Shown: piece by piece, positions 9,581 through 19,304 of the stretch
Layout of the letters: each line of letters opens with the position of its first letter
How positions within the stretch are numbered: position 1 is the stretch's first letter
Assembly (NCBI RefSeq): GCF_014697355.1
Contig: NZ_JACJRQ010000017.1
Coordinates: 1 to 64,000 of the forward strand
From: Nostoc calcicola FACHB-3891
GTDB taxonomy: Bacteria; Cyanobacteriota; Cyanobacteriia; Cyanobacteriales; Nostocaceae
Length of the DNA stretch: 64,000 nt
Reading direction: 5' to 3'
Made by a program: the position numbers and the translations under genes
The notes under the pieces: generated by a model
Seen by the model: only the letters and a program-made list of their open reading frames with translations
Databases searched by the model: none
What the model was told of the DNA's origin: nothing

Positions 9581-11347
9581 ATGCAGATGGATTGGATTAG
9601 CTTACTCAAAGCTCAACAAAGTGACTTCCTTCAACGTGTGAAAAAACCCAAAACTTACGATTTGTCTTTGCTCGAAAGTCAAGTCAAAGGTTGCCACACA
9701 GAAATTATGGCATTTTGGGGCGAGGCATTGGCAAAGCTCCTAGAGCTTTCCCGCGAACAAGCAGAAGTTCTCGCCAAAAATCCGCCGCCCATGCCCCCTG
9801 AATATCCGGAACCGCCGGATTGGACAATACCTTTTCCCAAATATTTCCAGCAACAAGCCCAAGATTATCTTTTACGGGAAAAAATTGTCGATCGCATTAT
9901 CACTGAACGTCTAGGCAAATTGCTCAAAAAAATCTCCCAAGACACTTTAGAAAGCATCACTTTAGATGATGAGGGAAATTTATCTAGTCAAAGCAAATTT
10001 AGTTATCTACTCAAAGATCATCCCCAACTGAGTGTTCAAGTTTACGTTGCCGATGGCGAAAGTTTTAATGGTATCAAGAAAGACAAAATTAGATGGACGG
10101 TGACTCAAGAAGATTTGAGAAATCACCAAGTATTAATTTTTCTGTGTTTGTTTTATCCATCCACAGGTAAATTAGGTTACGAAAAGCAGACTATAATCAC
10201 AGGATTTTTACCTGCAAATCAACTGGAATTTGCTGAACCAAAAATATATATTACTCCGAGTGATTTGTTATATGCTGGGGGCTTGAGTTGGTATTTAGAA
10301 TCACTTATTGGCAAAAAAGAGACATCACCAATAATTAATCAGAGGACGATAGAGACAATACAAACTCTACCACCAGAGCATTCTCTGAAAAAAGTAGTAG
10401 GTGACTGGGAATGCTGGCAAACTTTGCAAGGGCATACCAGAGGAATTAATTGTTTGGCTTTTAGTTCCGGGTGTAATAATGGCAACACCTTACCCATATT
10501 GGCAAGTGGTAGTCGTGGCGAGACGAAGCTATGGGATTTAAGCAAAGGTGAATTAATAGATACATTGTCAGAGTATCCTTGGGTGATATCTGGGCTAGTG
10601 GATGAAGTGAATTCCCTAGCTTTTAGTTCAGATGGACAGACTTTAGTGAGTTGCGGTGCAGACTCGACAATTAAACTTTGGCACGTGGGCGCTTTAGACT
10701 TAATAGATATCCTGCACAAACATCATGGCGTGGTGCGGTGCGCTGCGTTCACCCCAGATGGGAGAATGTTAGCTACAGGCGGAGACGATCGAAAAATTCT
10801 GTTTTGGGATTTGATTCACCGTCAGGTAGCGATCGCCCTTTCTTTAGATGATACAGCTGCTCATTCCCTAGTTTTGAGTCGAGACGGGCAAACAATCGTC
10901 ACAGGTAGCTATCGCAAAATCAAAGTTTGGCGCATTTCACCCCAGACAGGAATCAAAAGTTTAAAAGACACACAACCGCTGCATACCCTCATGGGTCATT
11001 CTCACATCGTTAGTTCCTTAGCAATCAGTACAGATGCTAAACTGCTCGTGAGTGGTAGCTGGGATCAAACGATTAAAATTTGGCAATTGGAGACTGGGGA
11101 ATTACTTCATACTCTTAAAGGACATAGAGATAGAGTGTATGCGATCGCCTTAAGTCCCGATGAACAAATTATCGCCAGCGGTAGTGCCGATCAAACCATC
11201 AAATTATGGCATCTCCAAACCGGGGAATTGCTGGGTACCTTTACAGGTCATACTCATATCGTTACAGCATTAGCCTTTACTGCTTCCGGTGAGATGTTGG
11301 TTAGCGGGAGTTTGGATAAGACAATTAAAATTTGGCAACGGAGTTAG
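9581..11347 (+). CDS. WD40-repeat protein with a cyanobacterial N-terminal domain
   Basis: 588 residues. The first 260 form an unassigned alpha/beta region with a proline-rich stretch, PPPMPPEYPEPPDW (about residues 67-80). From about residue 275 to the end there are six to seven WD40 blades, recognisable by GH ... LASGS ... IKLW/IKIW units, for example QTIKIWQLETGELLHTLKGH. Such propellers are protein-binding scaffolds or sensors. No enzyme motif is visible in the N-terminus. A second ATG at 9587 is an alternative start. The next gene on the same strand is a NACHT NTPase, 560 bp away. Confidence 0.85.
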   Translation: MQMDWISLLKAQQSDFLQRVKKPKTYDLSLLESQVKGCHTEIMAFWGEALAKLLELSREQAEVLAKNPPPMPPEYPEPPDWTIPFPKYFQQQAQDYLLREKIVDRIITERLGKLLKKISQDTLESITLDDEGNLSSQSKFSYLLKDHPQLSVQVYVADGESFNGIKKDKIRWTVTQEDLRNHQVLIFLCLFYPSTGKLGYEKQTIITGFLPANQLEFAEPKIYITPSDLLYAGGLSWYLESLIGKKETSPIINQRTIETIQTLPPEHSLKKVVGDWECWQTLQGHTRGINCLAFSSGCNNGNTLPILASGSRGETKLWDLSKGELIDTLSEYPWVISGLVDEVNSLAFSSDGQTLVSCGADSTIKLWHVGALDLIDILHKHHGVVRCAAFTPDGRMLATGGDDRKILFWDLIHRQVAIALSLDDTAAHSLVLSRDGQTIVTGSYRKIKVWRISPQTGIKSLKDTQPLHTLMGHSHIVSSLAISTDAKLLVSGSWDQTIKIWQLETGELLHTLKGHRDRVYAIALSPDEQIIASGSADQTIKLWHLQTGELLGTFTGHTHIVTALAFTASGEMLVSGSLDKTIKIWQRS

Positions 11348-11391
11348 GAGTTAGGAGTTAGGAGTTAGGAGTTAGGAGTTAGGAGTTAGAA
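11341..11391. repeat. Heptamer short tandem repeat (GGAGTTA)n
   Basis: About six perfect copies of a GGAGTTA heptamer overlap and follow the WD40 stop codon. This class of short tandemly repeated repetitive sequence is typical of heterocystous cyanobacteria. Confidence 0.9.
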
Positions 11392-11431
11392 AACTCCGTC
11401 AACGAGTCTTTGATACTCGTGAATGAGGCTC

Positions 11432-11607
11432 AGAAGTTCATTAATGAGTATTTGACTTTGAACTCCATTAATGAGTATTTGAGCTTCATTAATGAGCCTT
11501 TGAACTCCATTAATGAGTATTTGAGCTTCATTAATGAGCCTTTGAACTCCATTAATAAGTGTTTGAGCTTCATTAATGAGTGTTTGAACTCCATTAATGA
11601 GTATTTA
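11432..11607. repeat. 21/42-bp imperfect tandem repeat
   Basis: Alternating 21-bp units of the forms TTTGAACTCCATTAATGAG and TTTGAGCTTCATTAATGAG are repeated about eight times, flanked by ATACTCGT-like motifs. Both strands happen to be open (an INEYLSF-like peptide on plus, SLMEFKG-like on minus), as expected of a repeat whose unit length is a multiple of three. I do not call a gene here. Confidence 0.8.
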
Positions 11608-11910
11608 ATACTCGTACACAACAAACTCTCAAAACTCTCCGCGCCTCTGCGCCTCTGCGTGAAACTTACAACCCTCTTTTTTCTTCACGCAAAGCCGCAA
11701 AGACACAAACAAGAAAGGAAAAAATGCTCTGATATAGTGCTGACAACGTTTTCCAGATAGCCAGTGAAATTATATACAATAGCTTATCAGTTACTTATAC
11801 TCAATCATACTGAGTTAGAACTGACAGCTGAACAAGTTTTTACTCCTTCACTCTGAGTGAACTAATACCAGCTGCCTTTTTACCAAATTCATGGTATTGG
11901 AGAATAGTCT

Positions 11911-14900
11911 ATGGCGATGACGAAACTCTGGACATTTTTGCGAAACATTCAGGATTTGAACTGGGGGCAAGGCGTAGAAGTCACAAAAACTGGAGCCGAA
12001 GCTGCTAAAGCCGTGTTTGACTTAGCAAAAGCGATAAAGGAGCAAAAACCCAACGTTCAAAACCTCCAACCCTATGTAGAACAGATTTCCTCGCTATTAG
12101 ATGTATTTAATTCTCCTCTCGGTCAAATGACCAAGGAAGTGATTCCCTTTGCACCCCTTGCCATTACCATCCTCAAGTTCATTGTTGATGCAACCGACAA
12201 AGAGCCAAGTTTAGAAAACTGTGTCTTACTAGTTAGTCAGGCTGCTTACATAGATAGCTTTCAGGACATTCTCAAACAAAATTCCGAATTACTCCAAAAA
12301 ATCGATCCCAACCTTCCTGCTTCTCATGCTTTAGCGTTGCAGATTCAGAAATTAGGCGAGCAAGAGTTTGAACAGCGGGAAGTGAAAAAAGCAATTCTCT
12401 ATTTTCACGAATCTCAACTAGCAGAATCATTTAATCAGATTTTACAGCAACGCTTACAAGAAGCTGGATTAAACGAGACAGAAGCAAAAACCTTCACTGA
12501 ACGGGTGGCGCGTCACACCGATGAATATATGCAAGACGCACTGGTAGAAGTGGGAGAGAAAGCACACAAACTTTGGAAATGGTACAGCGCCGGAGGAAAA
12601 GAAAAGCTAGAGAAAAATCTGGACATTGAAGATTATTTGGAAAAAATAATTCAACCAAAGCCAGAAGAAAACATTTTTGATGAAAGCGATATTACCTTTC
12701 GGGATTTGTATGTACCGTTGCAAGTCAAACAACTCGATGCCAAAGACGATGGAAATGTTCAATTGGAAGCGTGGGTTAAGGCAATACTGAATAAACCAGA
12801 TACAAAACAGAAACAAGTTTTATTTATTCAGGGCGAAGCCGGACGGGGGAAAAGTGTCTTTTGCCGGATGTTTGCCGATTGGGTGCGGCGAGAATTGCAT
12901 CCCTCTTTTACCCCAATTCTGATTCGGTTGCGAGATTTGCGCGTACTAAAAGATAACTTAACTGATACTCTAGAAAACTATTTACAACACCATGATTTTG
13001 TCACCAGTGATTCAGGCTGGCTGACCGATAAAAATACTCGCTTTTTATTTTTCTTGGATGGGTTTGATGAGTTGTTGCTGGAAGGACGCGCCAGTGGCGG
13101 CTTGAGGGAATTTTTAGAACAGGTGGAACAATATCAAAAAGACCACTCTTGCCGTCATCAGTTTTTAGTTACTGGTCGTCCCCTAGCCTTGCAAGGAATT
13201 GAGCGCTTTCTTTCACAAACCAAAAGCTTGAAGCGTGTCGAACTTCAGCCAATGGATGACTCACTTCGGCAAATATGGCTGGAAAAATGGGCAGTTGCGG
13301 CTCAAGTTAACAAGAGTGAGTTTGAGAAATTTTTGCAAGCTTGCCCTGATGAAGTCAAAAATAAACTAGCACGAGAACCTTTACTGCTCTATTTACTGGC
13401 GCGGATGCACCGAGACAACCGTCTCAACGTCCAAATGTTTGCAGGTGCAGACACTATTAAGGCAAAAATCCGCATCTATGATGAATCAATCAAGTGGGTA
13501 CTAGAAAAACAGCGTGAGAGTGAAAATCAGAATGATAACTCCCGCTTGACTGGATTGGAGAGCGAAGATTTGCGGCAATTTCTCACTGAAGCTGCGTTGT
13601 GTGTGGTGCAGTCTGGGAATGAATCTGCGAGAGTGGCAATGTTAGAAGCACGGCTCAAAGACAGTAACAACCCAGCTGCAAAGTTAATTCAAGATGCCAG
13701 ACAGGAGAATGTTTCCCAAAAAAATCAACAAGATAAGTTACTCAATAATTTGTTGACGGCATTTTATATTAAACCAGCTTCAGGGGATAAAGGCGGCTCT
13801 GTTGAATTTGTCCACAAGAGTTTTAGCGAGTTTTTATTCTCGGAACGGTTACTAGAAAGCTTTGTAGATTGGACAACCAAAGTAAGCAAGCGTCAGCGCG
13901 AAGAAGACTTGGTTAGCACAGCTACGATGGATAAGCAGATTTACGATTTATTAGGTTATGGGAATTTAACGCCTGAGATTGTCGAATATTTGATGGGGTT
14001 GTTGGTTGAGAGTTCAGAATTTCAAAACGTGGAACGTTTGTATCAACTGTTCCAAAGGTTGGAGCATTTCTACTTCCGTTGGTGCGATGGAGAATTTATT
14101 GATGCAGACGATGTAAACCTGCCTCAGATGAAGAAAAAACAATTGCGGGAGCAATTACCAGAGCGAGAAAATCACTTGGGATTGCGTCAAGTGGATGTGT
14201 ATACAGGGTTGAATGTGATGATTTTACTCCTAGAGTTGCATCGCTATGCCCAAAGAAAAGACGACCTCAAAGACAAAATCAGTTTTCACCCCTGCGGTAA
14301 ACCTTATACCAATCAATTTGACTCAGAACGCTTGCTCCGTATTATCGGCTACAGTGACTGCCTGGGTATCTTTGCTTTTAACGAGAACTTAGCATTATTT
14401 CTCAAAAGTGCTGACCTCAGCTTTGCCAACCTCAGCAGTGCTAATCTCAGCGATGCCAACCTCAGCGATGCTAACCTCAGCAATGCCGACCTCAGTGATG
14501 CTAACCTAATTGGGACTGAACTTTTCAGTGCCAACCTCAGCAATGCTGATCTCTTAAATTCTAACCTCATCAATGCGAACCTCAGGGCTGCCAACCTCTG
14601 CGATGCTAACCTCATTGGTATCCGCTTCTGCGATGCTTACCTCAACGATGCTGACCTCAGGGGTGCTGACCTCGGCGAGTCTGACCTCAGGGGTGCCGAC
14701 CTCGGTGGTGTTAACCTCAGGGATGCCAACCTTGGTGATGCCAACCTTGGCGGTGCTAACCTCAGCGGTGCAGACCTCAGCGGTGCAGACCTCAGCGGTG
14801 TCAACCTTAAAGCAGTTGTATGGAACAGCAACACAAAATGGCTCAATGCTGAAAGGCTGCATGAAGCAGTGTGCATATCTCCAGAGTTGGTAGATAATCA

Positions 14901-15336
14901 AGCTTTTGCGGCTGCGCTTTCCTTGAGTCAGGGTATCAGTTGGGTTAGAGAAGGCAAAATTAAAGAAGCACAGGAAGCTTTCAAGCAAGCCCAAATACTT
15001 GACCCTAGTTTGAGAAACTCTGCTGAATTTTGGAATAGCATTTGCTGGGTTGGCTGTTTACATGGTCATGCTAAAAAAGTTCTCTCCATCTGTGAAAAAG
15101 CTGTCACCTCAGACCCTGACAATAAATACTATCAAGACAGCCGGGGACTGGCTAGAGTCCTCACGGGCGACTTGGTAGGGGCATTAGAAGACTTTCATGC
15201 TGCTGTAGACAGTGGCTCACTTGATTATTCTGACTACGTGAAGCGCCAACGCTTACGCTGGATAGAAGCACTCAAATCAGGAAATAATCCCCTCACGCCA
15301 GAGGAATTGGAGAAACTGCGACAGTTTGAGGGCTAG
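11911..15336 (+). CDS. NACHT-domain STAND NTPase with pentapeptide repeats and TPR-like tail
   Basis: 1141 residues. Order: a helical N-terminal region (1-230); a NACHT NTPase with Walker A GEAGRGKS (about residue 309) and Walker B FLFFLDGFDELL (about 383-394); a winged-helix/helical arm; about 30 pentapeptide repeats of A(N/D)LSx type (about 830-970); and a TPR-like helical end. STAND NTPases with a C-terminal repeat sensor act as signal-triggered switches, and bacterial NACHT proteins include anti-phage proteins. No nuclease or membrane effector is obvious in the N-terminus. The start at 11911 gives MAMTKLW; no strong ribosome site is seen. Defence is an inference from the architecture. Confidence 0.88.
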   Translation: MAMTKLWTFLRNIQDLNWGQGVEVTKTGAEAAKAVFDLAKAIKEQKPNVQNLQPYVEQISSLLDVFNSPLGQMTKEVIPFAPLAITILKFIVDATDKEPSLENCVLLVSQAAYIDSFQDILKQNSELLQKIDPNLPASHALALQIQKLGEQEFEQREVKKAILYFHESQLAESFNQILQQRLQEAGLNETEAKTFTERVARHTDEYMQDALVEVGEKAHKLWKWYSAGGKEKLEKNLDIEDYLEKIIQPKPEENIFDESDITFRDLYVPLQVKQLDAKDDGNVQLEAWVKAILNKPDTKQKQVLFIQGEAGRGKSVFCRMFADWVRRELHPSFTPILIRLRDLRVLKDNLTDTLENYLQHHDFVTSDSGWLTDKNTRFLFFLDGFDELLLEGRASGGLREFLEQVEQYQKDHSCRHQFLVTGRPLALQGIERFLSQTKSLKRVELQPMDDSLRQIWLEKWAVAAQVNKSEFEKFLQACPDEVKNKLAREPLLLYLLARMHRDNRLNVQMFAGADTIKAKIRIYDESIKWVLEKQRESENQNDNSRLTGLESEDLRQFLTEAALCVVQSGNESARVAMLEARLKDSNNPAAKLIQDARQENVSQKNQQDKLLNNLLTAFYIKPASGDKGGSVEFVHKSFSEFLFSERLLESFVDWTTKVSKRQREEDLVSTATMDKQIYDLLGYGNLTPEIVEYLMGLLVESSEFQNVERLYQLFQRLEHFYFRWCDGEFIDADDVNLPQMKKKQLREQLPERENHLGLRQVDVYTGLNVMILLLELHRYAQRKDDLKDKISFHPCGKPYTNQFDSERLLRIIGYSDCLGIFAFNENLALFLKSADLSFANLSSANLSDANLSDANLSNADLSDANLIGTELFSANLSNADLLNSNLINANLRAANLCDANLIGIRFCDAYLNDADLRGADLGESDLRGADLGGVNLRDANLGDANLGGANLSGADLSGADLSGVNLKAVVWNSNTKWLNAERLHEAVCISPELVDNQAFAAALSLSQGISWVREGKIKEAQEAFKQAQILDPSLRNSAEFWNSICWVGCLHGHAKKVLSICEKAVTSDPDNKYYQDSRGLARVLTGDLVGALEDFHAAVDSGSLDYSDYVKRQRLRWIEALKSGNNPLTPEELEKLRQFEG

Positions 15337-15391
15337 GCTAATTCGTAATTCGTAATTCGTCAGTAGGGTGGCAAGGCAAAAATATTTGTCA

Positions 15392-15490
15392 GTTACAGCA
15401 GTTTTCATGTATTTGAACCACATCTGTCGTAAAGGCACAGCATTGCTGTGCCCCTACCGTGTGGTCTATTTACCTGAAAATAGCTGTAAC
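15392..15490. mobile_element. MITE-like element with 16-bp inverted ends
   Basis: The ends GTTACAGCAGTTTTCA (15392-15407) and TGAAAATAGCTGTAAC (15475-15490) are inverted copies (14 of 16 match). Between them is a palindrome, GGCACAGCATTGCTGTGCC. No gene inside. It resembles the elements at 46273 and 62634. Confidence 0.6.
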
Positions 15491-15579
15491 AATCACGCTC
15501 TCTGCAAAAATCTTTGTAACTTGCCCATCAACTAAAATCAAACTAAAGCTATTGTCGAAGCGGTAGAAAAAAGGCAGCG

Positions 15580-16140
15580 ATGACGGTAACTACCTATAAA
15601 TGGACAATTGAACGCTATCACCGAGCAATACAAGCAGGAATCTTTGACGACCAACCCATTGAACTATTGCACGGCGACCTCATAGTTATGCCCCCAGAAC
15701 GAGAACCCCATGCTTACTACAATACCGAAGCAGCCGATTATCTCCGCACACTGCTTGGTGAACGGGCAAAAATCCGCGATGCCAAACCCATCACCCTACC
15801 CAACGACTCAGAACCCGTCCCCGATGTTGCTATTGTCAAACCTTTAGGCGAGGTCTACTTAGAACACCACCCTTACCCTGAAGATATTTTCTGGATTATT
15901 GAATTTTCTAAGTCCACCTTGAGCAAAGACTTAGGTGATAAAAAAGACATATATGCTCAAGCAGGCATCGCTGAATATTGGGTTGTCAATCTCAATAGTT
16001 CTCAATTGCTAGTATTTCGAGACTTAAAAAATGGGCAATACACAACAGAACTGACATTAACCACAGGTACTATTGCCCCCCTAGCCTTTGGTGATGTATC
16101 TGTGCAAGTTCAGCGCCTCGTAGGTTTCGCAAAAATATAA
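15580..16140 (+). CDS. Uma2-family (DUF820) putative restriction-fold endonuclease
   Basis: The 186-residue protein is of the Uma2 type, hugely expanded in cyanobacteria. The family pattern is complete: IELLHGDLIVMPP (residues 27-39), PVPDVAIVKP (about 84-93), IFWIIEFSKSTLSKDLGDK (about 107-125) and AGIAEYWVVNL (about 131-141). It has a PD-(D/E)XK-like core with the acids in PDVAIV and IIEFS. Its biological role is not established. It stands alone. Confidence 0.9.
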   Translation: MTVTTYKWTIERYHRAIQAGIFDDQPIELLHGDLIVMPPEREPHAYYNTEAADYLRTLLGERAKIRDAKPITLPNDSEPVPDVAIVKPLGEVYLEHHPYPEDIFWIIEFSKSTLSKDLGDKKDIYAQAGIAEYWVVNLNSSQLLVFRDLKNGQYTTELTLTTGTIAPLAFGDVSVQVQRLVGFAKI

Positions 16141-16243
16141 TTTCTAGCAAGGCAAAAGTCAAAAGAAAGAATAATTATCTGCGATGGTGGGTTTGTTTTT
16201 GTCCTGACGTTGTACGCGATCGCCAACGCCTACGCTTTTCAAT

Positions 16244-16328
16244 AGACCTCTTTAAATAATTTTTTATCTCACGCAGAGGCGCAGAGGCGCAGAGAAGAGA
16301 ACGCAAAGAAGGATTTTTGCAACAGACT
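16244..16328. mobile_element. Short repeat element, AGACCTCTT family
   Basis: It starts AGACCTCTT and ends with TTTTGCAACAGACT. The interior (CTCACGCAGAGGCGCAGAGG...) is shared with the copy at 28838-28926. No gene. Confidence 0.5.
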
Positions 16329-16458
16329 CCATAAGTTGCACTCACAAGAAGCAATGAAAATTTCTTTTCCCTACTCCCCACTCCCTATTCCCTACTCCCT
16401 ATTTTCAAGGCGGGTCTAATAAAAACTCTCTGCGCCAGGAGTTCCTCTGCGGGAAATT

Positions 16459-18393
16459 TTAAACCAACAGTGTTTGCAGCAGCGGCTTATCTTCCGATAC
16501 CTTACCCGTCCGCAACCATTCTTCCACTTCTGGCGACGCTTTCGCCTGACTAATATATTCCCGCAGTTCCAAACCTTCCAAAATTTCTTTTTGCAACAGT
16601 TGTTCTGCCGTTTGCTCTAATAACTCGCGGTTATATTGCAGAATACTCAAGGCGATATGGTGAGCATTATCCAAGGTTTGCTTAACTTCCCGGTCGATTT
16701 CCTCAGCCACTTTGGGACTAATAGCACGGCGTGGGTTGCTATAACCTTCGAGAAACTGCTGTTGATTTTTCTCAAACGCCACTGGCCCGAGGCGATCGCT
16801 CATTCCGTAAAGTGTAATAGCACGTTCCGCTAATTCAGTAGCTTTTTGAATGTCGTCAGCAGCACCAGTGGATACTTTGCCAAAAACGATTTCTTCGGCA
16901 GAACGTCCACCCAAAAGGCTAGCAATACGCCCGCGAATTTCGTCTTCGAGCATCAAAAAGCGGTCTTCTTCTGGCATCTGAATTGTGTAACCCAAAGCAC
17001 CAACACCACGAGGAACAACGGAGATTTTTTCAACTTTACCCGCACCAGGCATCAAGGCACCGATAATAGCGTGGCCAACTTCGTGATAAGCGACGGTCTT
17101 TTTCTCAATCTCATTCAAGACGCGGGAGCGTTTTTCTAAGCCAGCCACCAGACGTTCGATCGCTTCGTTGAAATCTGCTATTGTCACGGCTTGGCTATTT
17201 CGCCGTGCGGCTAAGAGTGCGGCTTCATTTACAAGGTTGGCTAAATCTGCCCCAGCAAAGCCTGGAGTCCTGATGGCGATGGTACCCAAATCGACATCAT
17301 CAGCCAATTTGACGTTTTTAGCGTGGACTTTGAGAATTGCTTCTCGACCAATTTTATCAGGGCGATCGACAACAACTTGTCGGTCAAATCGACCAGGACG
17401 GCGTAAAGCCGGATCGAGAATTTCTGGACGGTTGGTGGCGGCGATGATAATCACGCCTGTGTTGGCGTCAAAGCCATCCATCTCGCTGAGTAACTGATTG
17501 AGGGTTTGTTCCCGTTCATCATTACCACCCATAATCGGCCCAGCACCACCGCGAGATTTACCCAGTGCGTCTAACTCGTCGATAAAGACAATACAGGGAG
17601 CTTGTTCTTTGGCTTGTTCAAACAAATCACGAACCCGTGCAGCACCAACACCTACAAACAGTTCAATAAATTCGGAACCAGAAATACTGAAGAAGGGAAC
17701 AGCAGCTTCACCCGCGATCGCTTTTGCTAATAATGTTTTACCAGTACCCGGAGGTCCCACCAACAACACACCTTTGGGAATCTTTGCTCCCAGTGCAGTA
17801 TATTTTCCAGCATTTCTGAGAAAATCAATAATTTCTTCTAATTCTGCCTTGGCTTCGTCTACGCCAGCCACATCGGTAAATTTAACACCAGTGCTACCTT
17901 CTGAATAAATCCTAGCTTTGCTTTTACCCACCGTGAGTACACCGGGGCCTCCTTGGCGACTCATTAACAAGCCCCAAATCCCAAAGAAAATTAACGGTGG
18001 TGCAATCCAACTAAGTAAAGTAGCAATCCAGGCATTTTGGTCTGGCGGTGGTGCTGCAAACTCGACATTATGCTGGCGGAGTATTTTCGGCAAATCTAGA
18101 TCGATGCTTACTGGTATGGTGGTGAAGACCTGTTCGCTCGGTTTGCCATCTGGAGTTTGAGTTTTGATGGTATATTCAATGCGATCGCTACCAACAATCG
18201 CTCGATCTACTTTTCCGGCTTCTACCTCAGCCAGAAACTTGCTGTAGGGAACTTGCGGCGTTGCCGATCTAAAAAAACTTGGAATAATAAAGTTCAGTAG
18301 TAACAACAGGGTTAGTAAAGTTATGAAACTGCTACTAAACTGCTGAGTTTTGGGTGGTTTAATGGGTTTTTTGTTATTAGTTTCAACAGGCAT
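16459..18393 (-). CDS. ftsH: ATP-dependent zinc metalloprotease FtsH
   Basis: 644 residues, normal for cyanobacterial FtsH. Two N-terminal transmembrane segments (about 17-37 and 122-142) flank the lumenal or periplasmic domain. The AAA module has Walker A GPPGTGKT (about 214-221), Walker B IVFIDELDALG and the SRH region ATNRPEILDPALRRPGRFDR. The protease domain has the zinc motif HEVGH (about 440). FtsH degrades membrane proteins; in cyanobacteria, homologues act in photosystem II repair and acclimation. Which of the several paralogues this is cannot be decided from sequence alone. Confidence 0.97.
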   Translation of the reverse strand: MPVETNNKKPIKPPKTQQFSSSFITLLTLLLLLNFIIPSFFRSATPQVPYSKFLAEVEAGKVDRAIVGSDRIEYTIKTQTPDGKPSEQVFTTIPVSIDLDLPKILRQHNVEFAAPPPDQNAWIATLLSWIAPPLIFFGIWGLLMSRQGGPGVLTVGKSKARIYSEGSTGVKFTDVAGVDEAKAELEEIIDFLRNAGKYTALGAKIPKGVLLVGPPGTGKTLLAKAIAGEAAVPFFSISGSEFIELFVGVGAARVRDLFEQAKEQAPCIVFIDELDALGKSRGGAGPIMGGNDEREQTLNQLLSEMDGFDANTGVIIIAATNRPEILDPALRRPGRFDRQVVVDRPDKIGREAILKVHAKNVKLADDVDLGTIAIRTPGFAGADLANLVNEAALLAARRNSQAVTIADFNEAIERLVAGLEKRSRVLNEIEKKTVAYHEVGHAIIGALMPGAGKVEKISVVPRGVGALGYTIQMPEEDRFLMLEDEIRGRIASLLGGRSAEEIVFGKVSTGAADDIQKATELAERAITLYGMSDRLGPVAFEKNQQQFLEGYSNPRRAISPKVAEEIDREVKQTLDNAHHIALSILQYNRELLEQTAEQLLQKEILEGLELREYISQAKASPEVEEWLRTGKVSEDKPLLQTLLV

Positions 18394-18980
18394 TTTGATG
18401 TACCCTCAATTAAAATTTGTTATCCAAGAAGGGAACAGGGAATAGGGAACAGGGAACAGTTTTTCCTATTTCCTGTACCTGGAGGGAGTAAGAGACCCCT
18501 ACAACTATCAAGTAGCAAGTTATGTGTTGGTTTTAAATCCCCATACATTACATTCTGTTAAGAGTTGCCTCTTTAATTGTCCCTAGTCATTTGGTCTTTG
18601 CAAATAACCAAGGACAAATGACTAATGACTCTTTTGCAATAGAAATAGCAGTAATGAAACTGGTAGGTAAATCATCAGATGAGAAAAATTATGATTGTGT
18701 CAGATTACACAAAAATCTATCAAAAGATGCTATATGAGCTAATCCAATAAATGCTTAAGTAGTAATTAAGCTGCTAGTAATTTTGGCCGTTATAAGTGAA
18801 AAATATAGGTAAGAAAGACTTTTACAGTAGATTTCAAGAACCGTGAACTATACTATCTAAGTCTCAAAGCTAGGCAAAAAGTCCCTTCTAATTCTGAATT
18901 CTGACTCCTGAATTCTGAATTCTGACTCCTGACTCCTGACTCCTGAATTCATATCTCTTGGTTTCTATTCTAGAAACTAG
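18394..18980. other. Spacer with short tandem repeats
   Basis: There is GGGAACA-type repetition at 18429-18465 and a TGACTCCTGAATTC-type repeat at about 18890-18955. The block 18827-18905 resembles 20569-20639. No gene seen. Confidence 0.6.
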
Positions 18981-19229
18981 ATGGTGCAGTCTAAATTCGT
19001 GTATACCCAACAGAAAAATGTGTATTACCGTACTGTTATGCAAAATCAGCTAGGATTTGTTCTGAAATTACTTCTACTTTCGGCTTTGGTATCGGCATTA
19101 ATTAAGTACGTTGGTCCAAGTCTATCAATTTCGGCAACAGCAACTAATACCTTAATTATAGTTTTATTGCCGAGCATGATTATGGCGATCGCTCTACTGT
19201 GGCGATTCCAAGCATACAAACAAAGTTAA
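18981..19229 (+). CDS. Small two-helix membrane protein, conserved type, function unknown
   Basis: 82 residues with two transmembrane helices (about residues 27-44 and 54-74), the second followed by a basic end, RFQAYKQS. An internal ATG at 19038 (MQNQLG) would give a 63-residue protein that keeps both helices and is as plausible a start. I do not recognise the family. It precedes an AI-2E-type permease on the same strand, 75 bp away. Confidence 0.6.
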   Translation: MVQSKFVYTQQKNVYYRTVMQNQLGFVLKLLLLSALVSALIKYVGPSLSISATATNTLIIVLLPSMIMAIALLWRFQAYKQS

Positions 19230-19304
19230 CTTCAACTATCTAGGCACAAGCGATCGAAATCAGCTAACCTAGCTGAATTACAACAAAATTGCATCTCACC
19301 AAGT

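Noticed and set aside
11410..11760. Protein of INEYLSF repeats
   Set aside because: The frame is open only because the repeat unit is a multiple of three, it is open on both strands, and no ribosome site or conserved family is seen.
14349..14994. Long open frames on other strands inside the NACHT gene's pentapeptide region
   Set aside because: They are shadows of the 15-bp periodic DNA; composition and repeats are explained by the plus-strand protein.
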